From: Cryptomeria japonica
Taxonomy: Eukaryota > Streptophyta > Pinopsida > Cupressales > Cupressaceae
NCBI RefSeq assembly: GCF_030272615.1
Contig: NC_081414.1
Coordinates: 665,665,938 to 665,729,937, forward strand
Length of the DNA stretch: 64,000 nt
Direction: 5' to 3'
The notes beneath the pieces are model-generated. The model searched no databases, was not told where the DNA came from, and saw only the letters and a list, made by a program, of their open reading frames with translations. Both the position numbers and the translations under genes were made by a program. This document shows, piece by piece, positions 1 to 12,050 of the stretch (the stretch's first letter is position 1; the number at the start of each line of letters is the position of its first letter).

Positions 1-1444
1 GAAATAAATCAGTCTAGAGGTTGGCTGCCTGTTTTTTATGAAGAGGCAAAATATTAAAGTTATCGCAAACCACCAGAGGTTAACATGTGTTACTGGTGTA
101 GTGTGCATTGTCAGTTAGCAAAAGAAGAAGGTCTCACCGGTAAAGGGATGTACCAGTATGAATTTGTTGAATGATCAAGTATGAACCGACTGTGTGCTAA
201 TGAGCTAAGTGATTGACCATTGTGACGCCATGTGGAGCTGAGGTGGCAAACATGCAGAGGTTGGTGAAGCCTCCATCGACATGGTTGTTGAAATAGCTTG
301 TCAATATTAATGAAACAACCACAAATCATGAGATTGTAATTAACTGATACGGCTCAAGGAAGAAAGAATGACAGAGGAAGATTAGGGAATAGTTGGTGCC
401 TGGATCAATGCAAATGAAATCCGATTGCAAGAAGAACTCAAAAAGGAAATAGCTGAGCATTTTATGAGTCGAAAGATTTCAAGGTAGGAAATCTTATATG
501 TGATTGCTATCTTTAGCAAGTATGCATTGGATAATGGGAGATGTGTATAGATGCATCCCTGGAGTACAAGTGATCAATCCAAGATAGACTAGATCGGATC
601 TCATGAAGATTGTGTCGGGTAAAGGAAATCCTAACCGCTTAGTGTTTGAATGCATTCTTGGTGGGAAATCATGATGTTAAATATATGAGCTCGAGATAGA
701 GAAAGATGATGCAGAAGAGAACAAAAAAGAGAGAAGAGAGATTAAGTACAAAGAAGAATTTTGGCCTTAGAATTCATTCTAAGAAAGTTGCAGAGTAAGT
801 AAGAAAGCAAATTAGTGAGAGGGTTTAACCGGCAGTGATTGGGTACCAGTATAATTGTAGTTCAATAGTTAAGCAAACTGGTGAGGTGTGATAGAGAAAG
901 GCAGCATCCAAGTGTGACATAATGTGTGGTGAGACTGTGAGAAAGAGAGAGTGATAATAGAGGTCAATAATTAGAGAGGGTATTCTCAGAACCAGTAGTG
1001 TGAGATCTAGTGGAGGAGAAAAGATTGTCAACTGACAATAGGATATTTGATCAAGAGTTGCAAAATTCATTTGCAACAAGAAGCCTTAATTGTATCTAAA
1101 TTGTATTTCAATATACATCGCCAAGTTGGAGCTTGGTGCAAGGATTGGTGCTCCTTGCGTTGGTGCCCTAAATCTATGTAATCCAGTGTTTTACTTGTGA
1201 GGCTGGATTGGAGCAATAGTCTCTAGCAGCTTTTCTCACCGAGGTTTTTCCCATATTGGGTTTTCCTCATACATCTGGTGTTGTCAGTTGCGTTTATGTG
1301 ATTGATCTCTTTGGTTTTCCTTTCTGCTTCACCGGTTTGATTGTTTAGTGCTTAAGTTAATAACTGGTATTCTAAAGTTGCTTTGAAAGGTCAATTTTTT
1401 AGCAACCACTGATTCACCCCCCTCTCAGTGGTACTTTGTATTCA
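1..1444 (+). mobile_element. 3' LTR or solo LTR (partial) of a copia-like element
   Basis: The right end has the usual U5 layout of the copia-type LTRs seen elsewhere in this window: an ACCGAGGTTTTTCCC box near 1240, then GATTCACCCCCCTCTCAGTG near 1401, ending about GTATTCA at 1444. No TGGTATCAGAGC primer site follows. Instead RNase H coding of element H follows, so this is a 3' LTR or a solo LTR of a plus-oriented element inserted in H. The start is not certain; a purine-rich tract before TGTATAG at about 543 is a candidate LTR start, with internal DNA to its left. No convincing coding region is seen in 1-1444; the short open frames look random. Confidence 0.55.
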
Positions 1445-1526
1445 ATGCAACTCATAAATGCTATAGGAGACTCAATACGTTCTGAATTCTTTTGGACTAG
1501 AATCGTAGAAAGTGTATAATCGAAAG
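1445..1526 (-). pseudogene. Element H: RNase H fragment left of T1
   Basis: Read on the minus strand, this 82-bp piece continues the H reverse transcriptase/RNase H coding that ends at 28577 on the far side of T1. Joined across the insertion it gives the gypsy RNase H pattern LVQKNSE followed by SPIAFMSC. It shows that T1 inserted into the RNase H domain of H. The fragment is cut at its left by the LTR ending near 1444. Confidence 0.7.
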
Positions 1527-2941
1527 TGTAGACGTATAAATCTAACCACTTTCCTAAGTGAGTATTTAATATTCATTTTAACCATATTCCTCCTATTAAT
1601 TAAATTCTATTTAATTAATTTCTTCACATTAATCTATTTGATTAAATAAATTACTCAATTTATTTAATTAAGTTCACCTAAACCTTTTCTAGCCTCTAAT
1701 TAAATACATCACTTTATTTAATTAATTCCCTTTTCCCCCTTTTTAATTAAATTTACATTTAATTAAATTGATCCTTGCAAATAAATAAATCTAATTTATT
1801 TATTAAATCTCTCACTTGTATTTATGCAAGTTGCATCTATTTAGCTGAAATAAAGTAATTTTATTTTAATTAAAATTCCTTCCATCCACTTGCTTTTTCC
1901 TACATCTCCCACTTGCCTCCTTAACCCCTTCTAGATTCTTTTAATCACTTCCAATTTGGCCTAATCCATCTCCTAAATATTGTCACAATCCTAAGAAAAG
2001 GGAAGTCACTTCTCAAAGTCTCCAAAGTCTTTGAAAACCATTAAAGGCTTTATGTCCTCAACAAGTTAACCCTCAAAGTCTTTAAGGCTCTTACATAACC
2101 ATTAATGGTTAACTCAACCTTCTTGCATGATTAGAGACTTTCTCTCTAACTCAACCCTCACCTAACCCAAGGGTCTCATCAAGCATTCATGGCTTTAACC
2201 TTGGTTATCCCTTTAACCCTTTCATAAGAGTTTAACCCTTGGATACAAGCTTTATCCAATGGATAACCTTAGTCTAACCTTAACCCTTACCTCCTAAGGT
2301 AACCTTTATTTCCTTTCAAGCATTTAATACTTCTTTCATCTCCTCTGAAGTAATCTCTTATTGACAATTGTCACCATTTCATTGGTGAGAATTGTGAACA
2401 TGGATTGATTAACTTTCAATCCTGGCCCTTGTTAAGTTTATCCAATCTTGACCATCCATTGCCCTCTCTTTCTCTCATTTTGATATAGAAATATTTGTGT
2501 ATCAAACTTATAGTCATTTAACTAAGCATTTTAGCCTCTCTTTGATAAATCATCTTAATAGCATTTAAAAACATTCTAATATCATAGCATATCCATGTTA
2601 GACTACTATATCATTGGTAGGATAATTAGCTAATCTTATCATCATCTTTATGCTAGTTTAATCATTATAGTTTCAATAGCATATATATCTAGGAATGCAT
2701 TCATGCATAATAAACAAACATCACTCATTCTTGGAGTTGTCATTCCTAAGTCACTTTGCTCAATGATCTGAGAGAAAAGGCATTGACTTTAGGGATCCTG
2801 TGAGATAGAGAACAATGGGACACCCCTTAGGAAGTTGAGCTATTCAATATAGTCCCTATAACTTGCACCAAGAGTCTCATTCGTGTGTGGGCCCTTTGAA
2901 ACTGACTTTCATGTTTATGTCACCCTCATTTCCCGCACATA
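1527..2941 (+). repeat. T1 5' LTR
   Basis: It begins TGTAGACG and ends about CGCACATA, and matches the split 3' LTR (20708-20727 plus 27165-28576) along its length. It is rich in TTTAATTAAAT blocks (1590-1790). Compared with the 3' LTR it lacks about 22 bp near 2465, which removes the TATAAATAG box seen at 28090-28098. The final CA appears mutated to TA. Confidence 0.9.
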
Positions 2942-2945
2942 TTTC

Positions 2946-2962
2946 TAGCACCCACCGTGGGG
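2946..2962 (+). other. T1 primer-binding site (tRNA-Lys type)
   Basis: The sequence TAGCACCCACCGTGGGG lies 4 bp after the 5' LTR. It matches the complement of the plant tRNA-Lys 3' end as I recall it (TGGCGCCCACCGTGGGG), with two G-to-A changes. This fixes the plus orientation of T1. Confidence 0.7.
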
Positions 2963-2989
2963 AATTACCTCATAAATCATATTGTTTTT

Positions 2990-5160
2990 AATACAGGAGC
3001 AAGATTGCAAGCACGTGGAAAATCCATTTTAGTGCATTGGGACCTTTCATTAGCATGTCGAAACCTTTCGTTAGCACTTTCAATGTACTGTTTAGCACAT
3101 CAGACCCATTCCCTAGCGTATATAGACTTTCTGTTAGCGCATAACATTCTAGTTTTTATTATGTATATTGGAACAATAGCGTAGCACATTCGGTAACCAG
3201 TGTAATGCATTGGGACTTTTCATTAGTGCATCAGTAACTTTTTGTAGTGCATCTGTGCCATAATCTAGCGCATGACTCTAATAGAGAAAAGGCAAAAACA
3301 GTAACCGAGGGGAGAAAATTTAGGTTGGTATAAGCCCAACTTAGATTCTGGTTTTCACTAACTTTCTTCTTGCAGGTAACTAACCATTTTCTTGCAGGTT
3401 TAGAATAAGTTAAAATTAAAAAAATTATTCTTTCTAACTTTTTAGTTAGATAAAAAGAATTCACTTTCTTTAAAATTGAAAAGAAATCTCACTTGTCTTT
3501 TGGGTTTAAAATTCACCACATCTTCCTTTCGATTTTAAAAAGAACTTCATTGTTGGATAAAAAGAACAACAAAGCAAACTTTTCATTCTTGCAAGTTAGG
3601 TAAAATACTTCAAATTCTGGTTTAAAAAGAATAAGCAAATTTAATTTTTCAGTTTGCAAAAGATAAAAAGAACTTCATCTTCCTTTGGTGCATAAAAAAG
3701 GAACTCATTTTCATTTTGCAAAGGATAAAAAGAACATCATCTTTATTTTATGCAAAAGCAAGAAAATTTTCTCTTATCGACTTTACTTTTGTTGACCAAT
3801 ATCTCGATTTCTTTTGTTGACCAGGATTTTTCACTTTCTTAGATAGAAAATCATTTCTATGAAAAGTTAAAAAAAACACCATGCTTTTTGGAGAAAAATC
3901 TCCAAATAGAAGTTAGAAAATCATTGCTTTGAAGGATAAAAAGAACTTGTGTGCTTTGTCTCGAAAGTGGAAGTTATATGCTCTCCCCTTAACTGGGTGA
4001 CCAAAAAGCCAAACCACTCTTATGCTTTCTTTACTTTAGGTATTTTAAATCCTTTAGCAGGCCTGCCCTCTCGAGTTGCTTTTAGAGTGTCATTAATGGT
4101 CGATGAGATGGGAATGACCTAAGCAGGAAACGACTTTATCGCCAAGCGTTCCAACCCACTATAATCAATTGTGGAGGCTGACAAAAGTCCCTTTCAATGG
4201 TTTTTCTCAACGATTATCCTTCCCCTAGTATCTTTAAGATACGTAAAGCCTTTGTTCTAAAGGTTGGGAAGCTTCCCGAGGAAGTTTATCACTAAAGACC
4301 GAACAGAAGCCTGATTAAGAACCTTAGCACTAGAAACTTTGAGTCGAGTCAATTACCAAATATTGGCAATATCATAGTGCAAGGGTGGGGAAGAATCCAC
4401 CTCCAAGATAACTCACCATATATCTCCCAAGATAACTACTCAATTGTGAATAAATTCACATTGATTTAATTTCTGGCAAAAGGTTAAAAAATGGGCGCCC
4501 CCTAGGGGGTGACAAGGCTATTTGAGCTAATGGAGTATCAAGACTAGTGGGTTATGATTTTGTTGATGATCTTTGAATAAAGAGTCTACTTGATTTTTCT
4601 TAATTGTTATCTAAACTAGTGAAAACATCGAGGATTTGAACACATCCTCATAGAACATACACTACTTGTCTAGCATAGGCAAAATTAGTTATCTCTTATG
4701 TGTCGTGTTTGCAAATTATTTTTTTGAAATTCATCCATAAAAAACACTTGTTAAAAATCCAAAAATGACAGAAGCAAAGAAATTAGGGCAACTCAGCGCG
4801 TCGGAGCAACTTCCTAGCGCATATCAACCATTCTATAGTGCATTTAAAACAAATCTTAGCACTTTCATCAGACATGTTAGCACATAACTAGTATCATACT
4901 GGTAAAATTTCTAGTAGCACTTTGCAACATCAGTCTAATACATTAAAACATTAGCTTAGCGCATCCAAGACACATCATAGCGCTTTCAACTCAAACAATA
5001 GCGCATAATCTGGACATATTAGCACGTAACTCATCCAACCAAGTCACTTTCAAACACTCTAAGAAAATGCATAGGAGAGGCAGCTTAGCGCATAGAGAAC
5101 CTTATGTGGCACATATGGAACATTCATTAGCGCATCAGGTCTTTGTCTTAGTGCATGATA
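2990..5160 (+). repeat. Degenerate TTAGCGCAT motif clusters in the T1 leader
   Basis: Two clusters (about 2990-3275 and 4790-5160) hold some two dozen variants of TTAGCGCAT (TTAGCACAT, TAGTGCAT, TAGCGCTT and others) spaced about 20-30 bp apart in otherwise unrelated sequence. The intervening 1.5 kb lacks them. The variants differ mostly by C-to-T or G-to-A changes. The reverse complement of the same motif is clustered at 19830-20175 in the 3' part of the same element. Confidence 0.7.
3536..3960 (+). repeat. Degenerate GATAAAAAGAAC repeat block
   Basis: At least six imperfect copies of a phrase like GATAAAAAGAACTTCATC occur at irregular 50-70 bp spacing, alternating with T-rich stretches. It lies in the non-coding leader of T1. 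No function is evident. Confidence 0.5.
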
Positions 5161-5995
5161 AAAACTAAGAAAAACATAGAGAAAATCAAGCATTTTGGGA
5201 AAATTTCATCAACAGCCTTGAACACCCTTTCTGGTCCTTTAACAAACTCAACAGTCAAAATTCAAATCCTATCATAAGAGAAAACAGTTCTAAAATCAAC
5301 AAGGTGTCCTTAGAGAAATTTTTTTGAATCTTAAACTAGCTAGAGATAAGACTTCATCCAACAAAATTAGGTAGTATCATAAAAGTGTTCAAAGTTTTAC
5401 CATCCAACAGATTCTATCAGAAACAACATACCTAGTTTAATCCTTAAGTTGTCAAATCAAGTTTCCATATCGAGAAACTTTTATCCATATCATTTGACAC
5501 ACTTTGTCGTGGAGGTGAATCTAACTAAACCTCTACTTGATAAAGTAAACTTGAGTATTCAAATGAAGTATCCAAATCCAACATCAACTTCAAACCTTTG
5601 ATCATTTGTGTATGACCACTCCTCATATTTTGAGAAGAACAAGTCTTCGTCACAAAACTAAGTTGAAGAAGAGACAACCTAGTTCTAAGGCACTTGTGAG
5701 AAGGAATAATTTTCTCTATGTCAATCACCAACTCTTTGCATCGCATTGCACATTCTTGCATCACATGCGATTGTATATCCAAGGCAAAACAAACGAGTTT
5801 TACAAGGAACCTTTAAGAAGTAGGGCTTACATTCAAAAAGTGGCATTCAACCGATGCCTAAATCATGGAGGAAGAATCAACCCCACTTTGTTCCCATAGT
5901 TCTTTATCACATATAATGAAGCTCAACCTAAACCACCAACACCACCCAGAACTCCCATAGAAGACAAAGAATTCATCATGGTAGAAATTTACTAA

Positions 5996-8080
5996 ATGCC
6001 TATTGTCACTCGATCTCAGAGAAACAAACAAAGGGAATCACAACCAGAATCAAGTATGGGTAGGAGATTATCCAATCCTTTTGATGAGTATGCCAATATG
6101 GGTGAAACAAAGATCATCGAGGAACTTCTCCAAGAGTGTCAATAAAACCCATCATTACAAAGGCTCATGGAAAGACTTATTGAAGCAGACAAGGAAAAAT
6201 ATCTACTCATGCTAACTAGCAAAGGAGTTAAATTTCTTGATGATTTCAATACCGAAAAATTAAGGAATATGGAGTAAAGAATTTTAAGAACAAGGTCTAG
6301 AAATTATGCCTATCAAGAACAACAAAGAGAATAAGAAACACATGACCTGGAAAACATACACGAGCAAAACAACACACATGAACACAACCATGCCCACAAT
6401 TGGGACAATCTTAATGAGAGAGAGGAAGATCTCCCTCTAAGTACAAATGTGCCCATGGTCTCTCTTACGCAACAAATCCAAATGCTGCAAAGAGAAATTC
6501 AGGACATGCAACAAGGAACCACGATGCGATACTCCTTGGACGAGATCTGTCCTTATCCTTTTGACATGAGATTCAACATGGTACCTTTTCCCCCAAATTT
6601 AGATATACCAAAGTATGACAAGTATGATGGTAAAAGTGATCCCCATGAGCATGTTTAGGAATTTTGTACCATAAGCCTAGAGTTTGCTCACGATGACACT
6701 TACTTAATGAGACTATTCCCAATAAGTTTGGGAGGGCAAACAATGGAGTGGTTGTCTAAACTCAAACCTCCCATCAAATCATTTGATGAATTGGTAAACA
6801 AATTTATCATGCAATACTCCTATAACATTCAACACGCAATCACCATGTTGGATGTGTGTAACACCAAACAAAAGAACAATGAAACATTCATGGTGTTTCT
6901 TCAGTGGTGGAGACGCATGGTTTTGAGATATCCTCGAGACATGCCTTAAAAGGAAAATATGGAGATCTTTATCAATAATCTAAATAGTGAGATGAGTTAT
7001 CAACTCAAAATCCAATGCATACCATCATTTGCCAAGTTGATAGAAAATGGAATCCAAGTGGAGGAAACCTACATCAAGAAAGGAACATTGAAGTTCTTTA
7101 TGGAAGGAGTTAACTCGTCAAACACTAACCCCTTTAACAATCCAACCAACAACAACACTTTAGACAAATCTAGATTTTGGACAAGGAACAAAAACATTGT
7201 TAATGATGGGGTAGTTGATGCTAATAATGTGAAACCCAAACAACCAATGTTGGCTTTATCAGGTAACCCACCATCTAACAAAAATAATAAAAGTGTTAAT
7301 CATGACACTAACACTTATCCACAAAATACCAATCAAGGAACATCAACATCAAACACTAACAACAATAACCAAGGCAATACCAATAACCAAGGCAACAACA
7401 CTAACCAAGGGAATAATGCAAACCAGAGAGGTAACACCAATGCTTTCTCGTATAGACGCATCTACACACCATTAGGGCAAACCTTAGAATCAACATTTTG
7501 AGAACTCTTGGTGAATAAGATCGTCACATTGTCAGCCATAAACAACTTTGAACCCCAGGTCAAACAACCTTGGTGCAATGACTCGCATTTTTGTGTTTTT
7601 CATCAAAACAAAGGACATCACACAAATGATTGCATGAGGCTTAAGAACATTGTTTAGGACATGATCGATAGAGGAAATTTAATAGTTGATGGTCTCAAAA
7701 CAAATGGTCACCATGATAGCTTTAAAAATCCTCTTCCGAATTACAACAAAAGAGGAGCTTCAACATCAAACGATATTGGAGGAGCTCATATAAATCACCT
7801 ATACAATAACACCATCAATCACATATCAACAAATGACAACCAACTAAATGTCATAAAAATCAAGGACAAGCAAGAACATGCGTCAATCAATGTGACAACT
7901 AGAGCACACAAATACTTCTTGAAAGGGAATACATCAACATCCACAACTATCCCCAAGACTCAATATAATTTGGTTGATCAACTGCGGAGAACTCCCACTC
8001 AAATATCCATACTCGAGTTACTCAAACTCTTGCCAAAATATAAGGACATTTACAGGGCGTCATAACCTTTCCTTTTCCTA
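5996..8080 (+). pseudogene. gag: T1 gag (decayed)
   Basis: The structural capsid/nucleocapsid protein of T1. One frame can be followed from ATG at 5996 to about 8065. A central gag domain at 6590-7080 has the pattern IPKYDKYDGKSDPHEH, then LMRLFPISLGGQTMEWLSKL, typical of the plant retrotransposon gag family. It is followed by an Asn/Gln/Gly-rich stretch (7290-7440) and one CCHC-like knuckle around 7590-7640 (FHQNKGHHTNDC). I read about seven in-frame stops (several TAA or TAG, e.g. after HEHV at 6656 and after DMP at 6947; TGA at 7499) and no frameshift in the core. Nearly all sit where Gln or Arg is expected. It is non-functional as it stands. Confidence 0.8.
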
Positions 8081-8139
8081 ACACGATGATGTCTCCTTGA
8101 ATCATCCACATAACACTCTGCTCCATATCAAAGTCTTAG

Positions 8140-8915
8140 TCTATAAACATTGAGTTAAAAGAGTGTTAATAGATGGAGGTGCTGGTCTCAATATCTGTAC
8201 TTTAAAGCTTATCTGTGCATGGGGCTTCTCTGAGCAATCTATTGATCCAAACAAGAAGATCACCATCAAGGCCTATGATGATGAAGAAAGGTAATCCAAA
8301 GGAATAGTGATACTACCTATTCAAGTAGGACCAATACAAAAGGACACTATGTGCCAAGTCTTAGACATAGACTTAACATACAATATTCTATTGGCTCATC
8401 CTTGGACACATGAAATGCAATCAGTACCTTCAATATACCATCAGTGTATCAAGTTCCCATACAATGGACACAAAATCTCCATATCTACCAATAATAACCC
8501 TTTTCAACATTGCAATACTATGGGGACAACTCAAGACAACCTGGTTCTACACAACAGGGAAGCCCAAGCTTCCTCAGCATTTGATCATCATCAAGAAAAA
8601 CTAGAGTCTTTATCCATATACTTCAAACAAAAGATGAAAATCAAAGATCAAGGCATGGGGAAATACTCTTTTGAACTTATGTGTCTATTAAAATTACCAA
8701 CATCGCCAAAATCTTATGGACAACCTTTTGCATCAACACATCAAGCAACACAATGCATCACCCAATTTGATGGCAAATTTATCCAATTGGGCACACTAGC
8801 AAATGAATCAGAAGAGAAAGATATCCTTAGTTGTCTATACAAGGATGAAGAAGAAGTCAAAGTTGCCACCCTAGAGGCGGCCATACTGACACAACAATAT
8901 GGAAAAGGATTCTAG
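8140..8915 (+). pseudogene. T1 aspartic protease and downstream linker (decayed)
   Basis: The retropepsin that would cleave the polyprotein. The active-site region reads LIDGGAGLNICTLKL near 8165, a D-G-G-A variant common in Tat elements, and is followed by the family pattern LTYNILLAHPWTHEMQSVPS near 8370-8425. A TAA stop lies at about 8291. The frame differs from gag, so there is at least one frameshift around 8070-8150. The open part 8307-8915 continues into a poorly conserved linker. From 8916 to 10092 only scattered acidic, linker-like coding (for example 9206-9523) is visible before RT. Confidence 0.7.
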
Positions 8916-10092
8916 ATCATACAATAGATGGGATACAATGACAAAGGACCTATAGGCAAGCATTAGGAAGGCATTACAAAACCTCTACAACCTCCTTCAC
9001 AATTTTCATGAGACAAAATAGAACTGGGATATGGACACAATATACCACCTAGGCAAAAATAAAATAAGTATCAAAAACCTCAGTGGAGAGAAAAGAAGAA
9101 CTACACCAAGTAGCAGGAACAATAAGGAATGAGAAAGAATATCAAGATCATGAGAGATGACAACAAGAGCTAGTCATTCAAAGGGAATAAGCTTCTTACA
9201 AAAAAGTGCATCATGTGCAAGAACCTAATCAAACAAGGGCAGAACCATCACCAAAAGAAATTGTCACTCACAAAAGAGAAACAATGTATGAGCAAATACA
9301 AAGAGTACAAGAAGGATCTGATTCTGAATCAAAGCAAGCTACCAAGCTAGTATCAATCATCAGTAATCTTTTCTCTCCATACAACATACCTGTCAATTGC
9401 AGTGAGAGAACCTGGGATAGTGATTTTGAAAGAGACTCCAATGAATATGAATGGGATAGTTGTTTGGATATCATTGAAGATATTGAGGTTGATACCATCC
9501 ACTCATACAAACCCCTTCCTTAGGAAGGACAAGGCACATAATCTTGACCACTTGAATTTGGACCATGACATATCTATGAGGCTAATGAGAATGAGAAACA
9601 ATAATATGAACAAGGTTACATCGAAGATGATACCATCAAAGACCTTGACAATATCATAAACCTAACCAGTATCCCAAACAACTCTAATGATGCCTCTATC
9701 TTGACACTTACTGCAGCTGATCTCAACCCACCAAATGGCTCCTTACCACTTGTATATCCTAATCTCATAGATTGGGAAGAACCCGAACACCATGATATAC
9801 CAATTTTCCCACATGATGAATCCATTATCCAATATCTATGTATAGTCAACCTGAAAACATGCTCTACCAACAAAAAAAGTAACAATATCTACAATCAGGG
9901 GAGTGCCAAGTCTCTCAGTTAAAAAAATGAAAGAAACAAAGGTTCTAATGGTGAAAATCAGTCAATGGCAATGTTAGATCCCTAAAAAGTGAAAAAAAAC
10001 AAAGACGCATCTGAGGATGAAACCTTTCTGGGGCACCTAAGGATGGGAGACTTGACACTCTTCCTAAACATTATCAGGAGAGGTCACCCACA

Positions 10093-10990
10093 TTGATAAA
10101 CATTGGTACTGAAGTAGCAATCAAAACCATACACCTAGCAGAATCACTGACAAAAGAAGAGAAACAAGATTTTATCAAATTCTTCAAGGAAAAGAAAATC
10201 AATTTTGCTTGGTCCTATGTAGATGTGCCTAGAATAGATCCGAACCTGATCATACGTCATTTATCTATTATTCCTGGAGCTAAGCCAGTCAAACAAAAAT
10301 TAAGAAAGATGAATCCACATGTGGCATTATTGGTCAAAGATGAACTAAAGAAGTTATTAGACATCGGATTCATTCGACCTATAGACTATGCTGAATGGAT
10401 TTCAAACATTGTACCAATTTCAAAGCCTGGCGGAAGCATTAGAATATGCACAAATTTTAAAGATGTCAACAAATCCTATCCAAAGGATGACTTTCCTTTG
10501 CCCAACATTGACATAATTGTGGATCTAATAGTAGGCCATGCAATGTTATCATTTTATCTGGCTATAATCAAATCAAGATAAAACTGTGTTCACCTATCCA
10601 TGGGGAATGTATTGTTGGAATGTCATGCCTTTTGGCTTGAAGAATGATGGGGCAACTTATCAAAGAGTCATGATGATAATCTTCCATGATATGATGCATA
10701 CCTTCATGGAGGACTATGTGGATGATGTACTGGCTAAATCATTCACCCAGGTAGAACATCTAGGCATATTAGATAAAATCTTTCAAAGATTGAAACAGTT
10801 CAAGGTTAGACTAAACCCTAAGAAGTGTGTCTTCGGGGTCACATCAGGAAAACTATTAGGCTACATTATGTCATAAAAAGTTATTGAAGTAGATCCAGTG
10901 AAGGTACAGGCCATCATGGAGATGCCACCTCCCATGAACATTAGCCAACTTAGATCTTTACAAGGACAGTTGTAGTCTATCAGGTGATTC
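10093..10990 (+). pseudogene. T1 reverse transcriptase (decayed)
   Basis: The RNA-dependent DNA polymerase domain. It starts with the Tat-type lead-in IRPIDYAEWISNIVPISKPG (about 10370-10430), then FKDVNKSYPKDDFPLPNIDI, and reaches the catalytic YVDDVLAKS at about 10715. A frameshift with small deletions near 10560-10585 disrupts the expected GYSGYNQI motif. The last portion (PKKCVFGVTSGKLLGYIMS) ends with a TAA stop at 10874-10876. The sequence continues into thumb/connection coding to about 10990. It is close in type to the RT of T2. Confidence 0.85.
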
Positions 10991-11520
10991 ATCGCTCAAC
11001 TAGTGGAAAATTGTCTCCCTTTCAATCATCTGCTACATAAGAACATACATTTCAAATGGGAAGACAAATGTGTGGAATCATTTCACCAATTCAAGCAATA
11101 TCTAAAGAATCCATCAGTTTTGGTACCACTAATTGCAAGCAAGCCACTCATTCTCTACATATCAACAATTGAAGTATTATTGGGGGCATTGCTAGCACAA
11201 GAAGATCTGAAAGGCAAGGAATGAGCTATATATTACATCAACAAAACTTTAAATGGATATGAGCTAAATTATACATTCATTAAGAAGGCTTGCTAAGCTG
11301 TGGTATTCACCTCTCAAAAGTTTTGTCACTACATGCTAGCTCACACAATCAAGCTAGTAGAAAAAATTGATCCTCTCAAGTATTTACTCAACAAAGAAGC
11401 TCTTACAAGATGATTGGCTAAGTGGATCATGATTCTCAGTGATTTTGATATCTAGTACAAGAAACGTTGGGCTATCAAAGGATAGGTAATTGCAGATCAA
11501 CTAGCTGAAGCACCACTACC
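10990..11520 (+). pseudogene. T1 gypsy-type RNase H (decayed)
   Basis: The RNase H domain that removes template RNA during reverse transcription. The pattern runs from FNHLLHKNIHFKWEDKC (about 11020) through PLIASKPLILYISTIEVLLG to YELNYTFIKKAC and KWIMILSDFDI near 11440. Stops are at 11222 (TGA), about 11295 and about 11410. It is followed directly by a second, archaeal-type RNase H. Confidence 0.8.
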
Positions 11521-11990
11521 CAATAAACAACCAATGCAAGTGGAATTTTTGGACATGGATGTACTCATTGTCACACCCAAGAAATGGACCCTGTACTTTG
11601 ATGGATCCTATACACAACATGGATCAAGTGCTAACATCTTGTTTGTCACTTCAGAAGGGCACACAATTCCATGATCTTATAGACTAATATTTCCATGCAC
11701 CAACAACATTGTTGAATATGAAGCCCTGGTGACAGGCATCAATATGGTTGTGGAATGGAGAATCATGGAATTGAGAGTGTATGGAGATTCTCAATTGGTT
11801 ATCAATCAGATCAACAATGAATATTAGACAAATGATGATAAACTATTGTTGTACAAGAGAATAGTGGATGATTTCAAATAGTACTTTGTACATATCACCT
11901 TTGAACAAATACCAGGTTTGGACAACAGAGCAGCCGATGCAATGGCCACTATCGCTTCACTACTACAAATCCCAGAGAAATAGAGTCATT
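11520..11990 (+). pseudogene. T1 archaeal-type RNase H (decayed)
   Basis: A second RNase H between the gypsy RNase H and integrase, the hallmark of the Tat lineage. Visible motifs are WTLYFDGSYTQHGSSAN (about 11588), CTNNIVEYEALVTGI (about 11697), VYGDSQLVINQI (about 11780) and GLDNRAADAMA (about 11918). At least three in-frame stops are present. The same arrangement is present in T2; in H the homologous domain lies upstream of RT instead. Confidence 0.8.
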
Positions 11991-12050
11991 ACGAGTTCCT
12001 GGTAGAGCAATTGTTTTCCCCAGCATATGACAATTCCACAACCCAAGTCA

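Larger units (their letters stand above)
2963..5995 (+). other. T1 long untranslated leader
   Basis: Three kilobases between the PBS and gag with no coding region that I can support. It holds two TTAGCGCAT clusters (2990-3275 and 4790-5160), a block of degenerate GATAAAAAGAAC repeats (3536-3960), and a perfect palindrome CCCCCTAGGGGG near 4498. A short open frame at 5606-5899 shows no motif and is probably fortuitous. Confidence 0.6.

Noticed and set aside
3395-3415. Two close TTCTTGCAGGT phrases that look like splice sites in the T1 leader
   Set aside because: No coding sequence flanks them and no partner site can be chosen with confidence.
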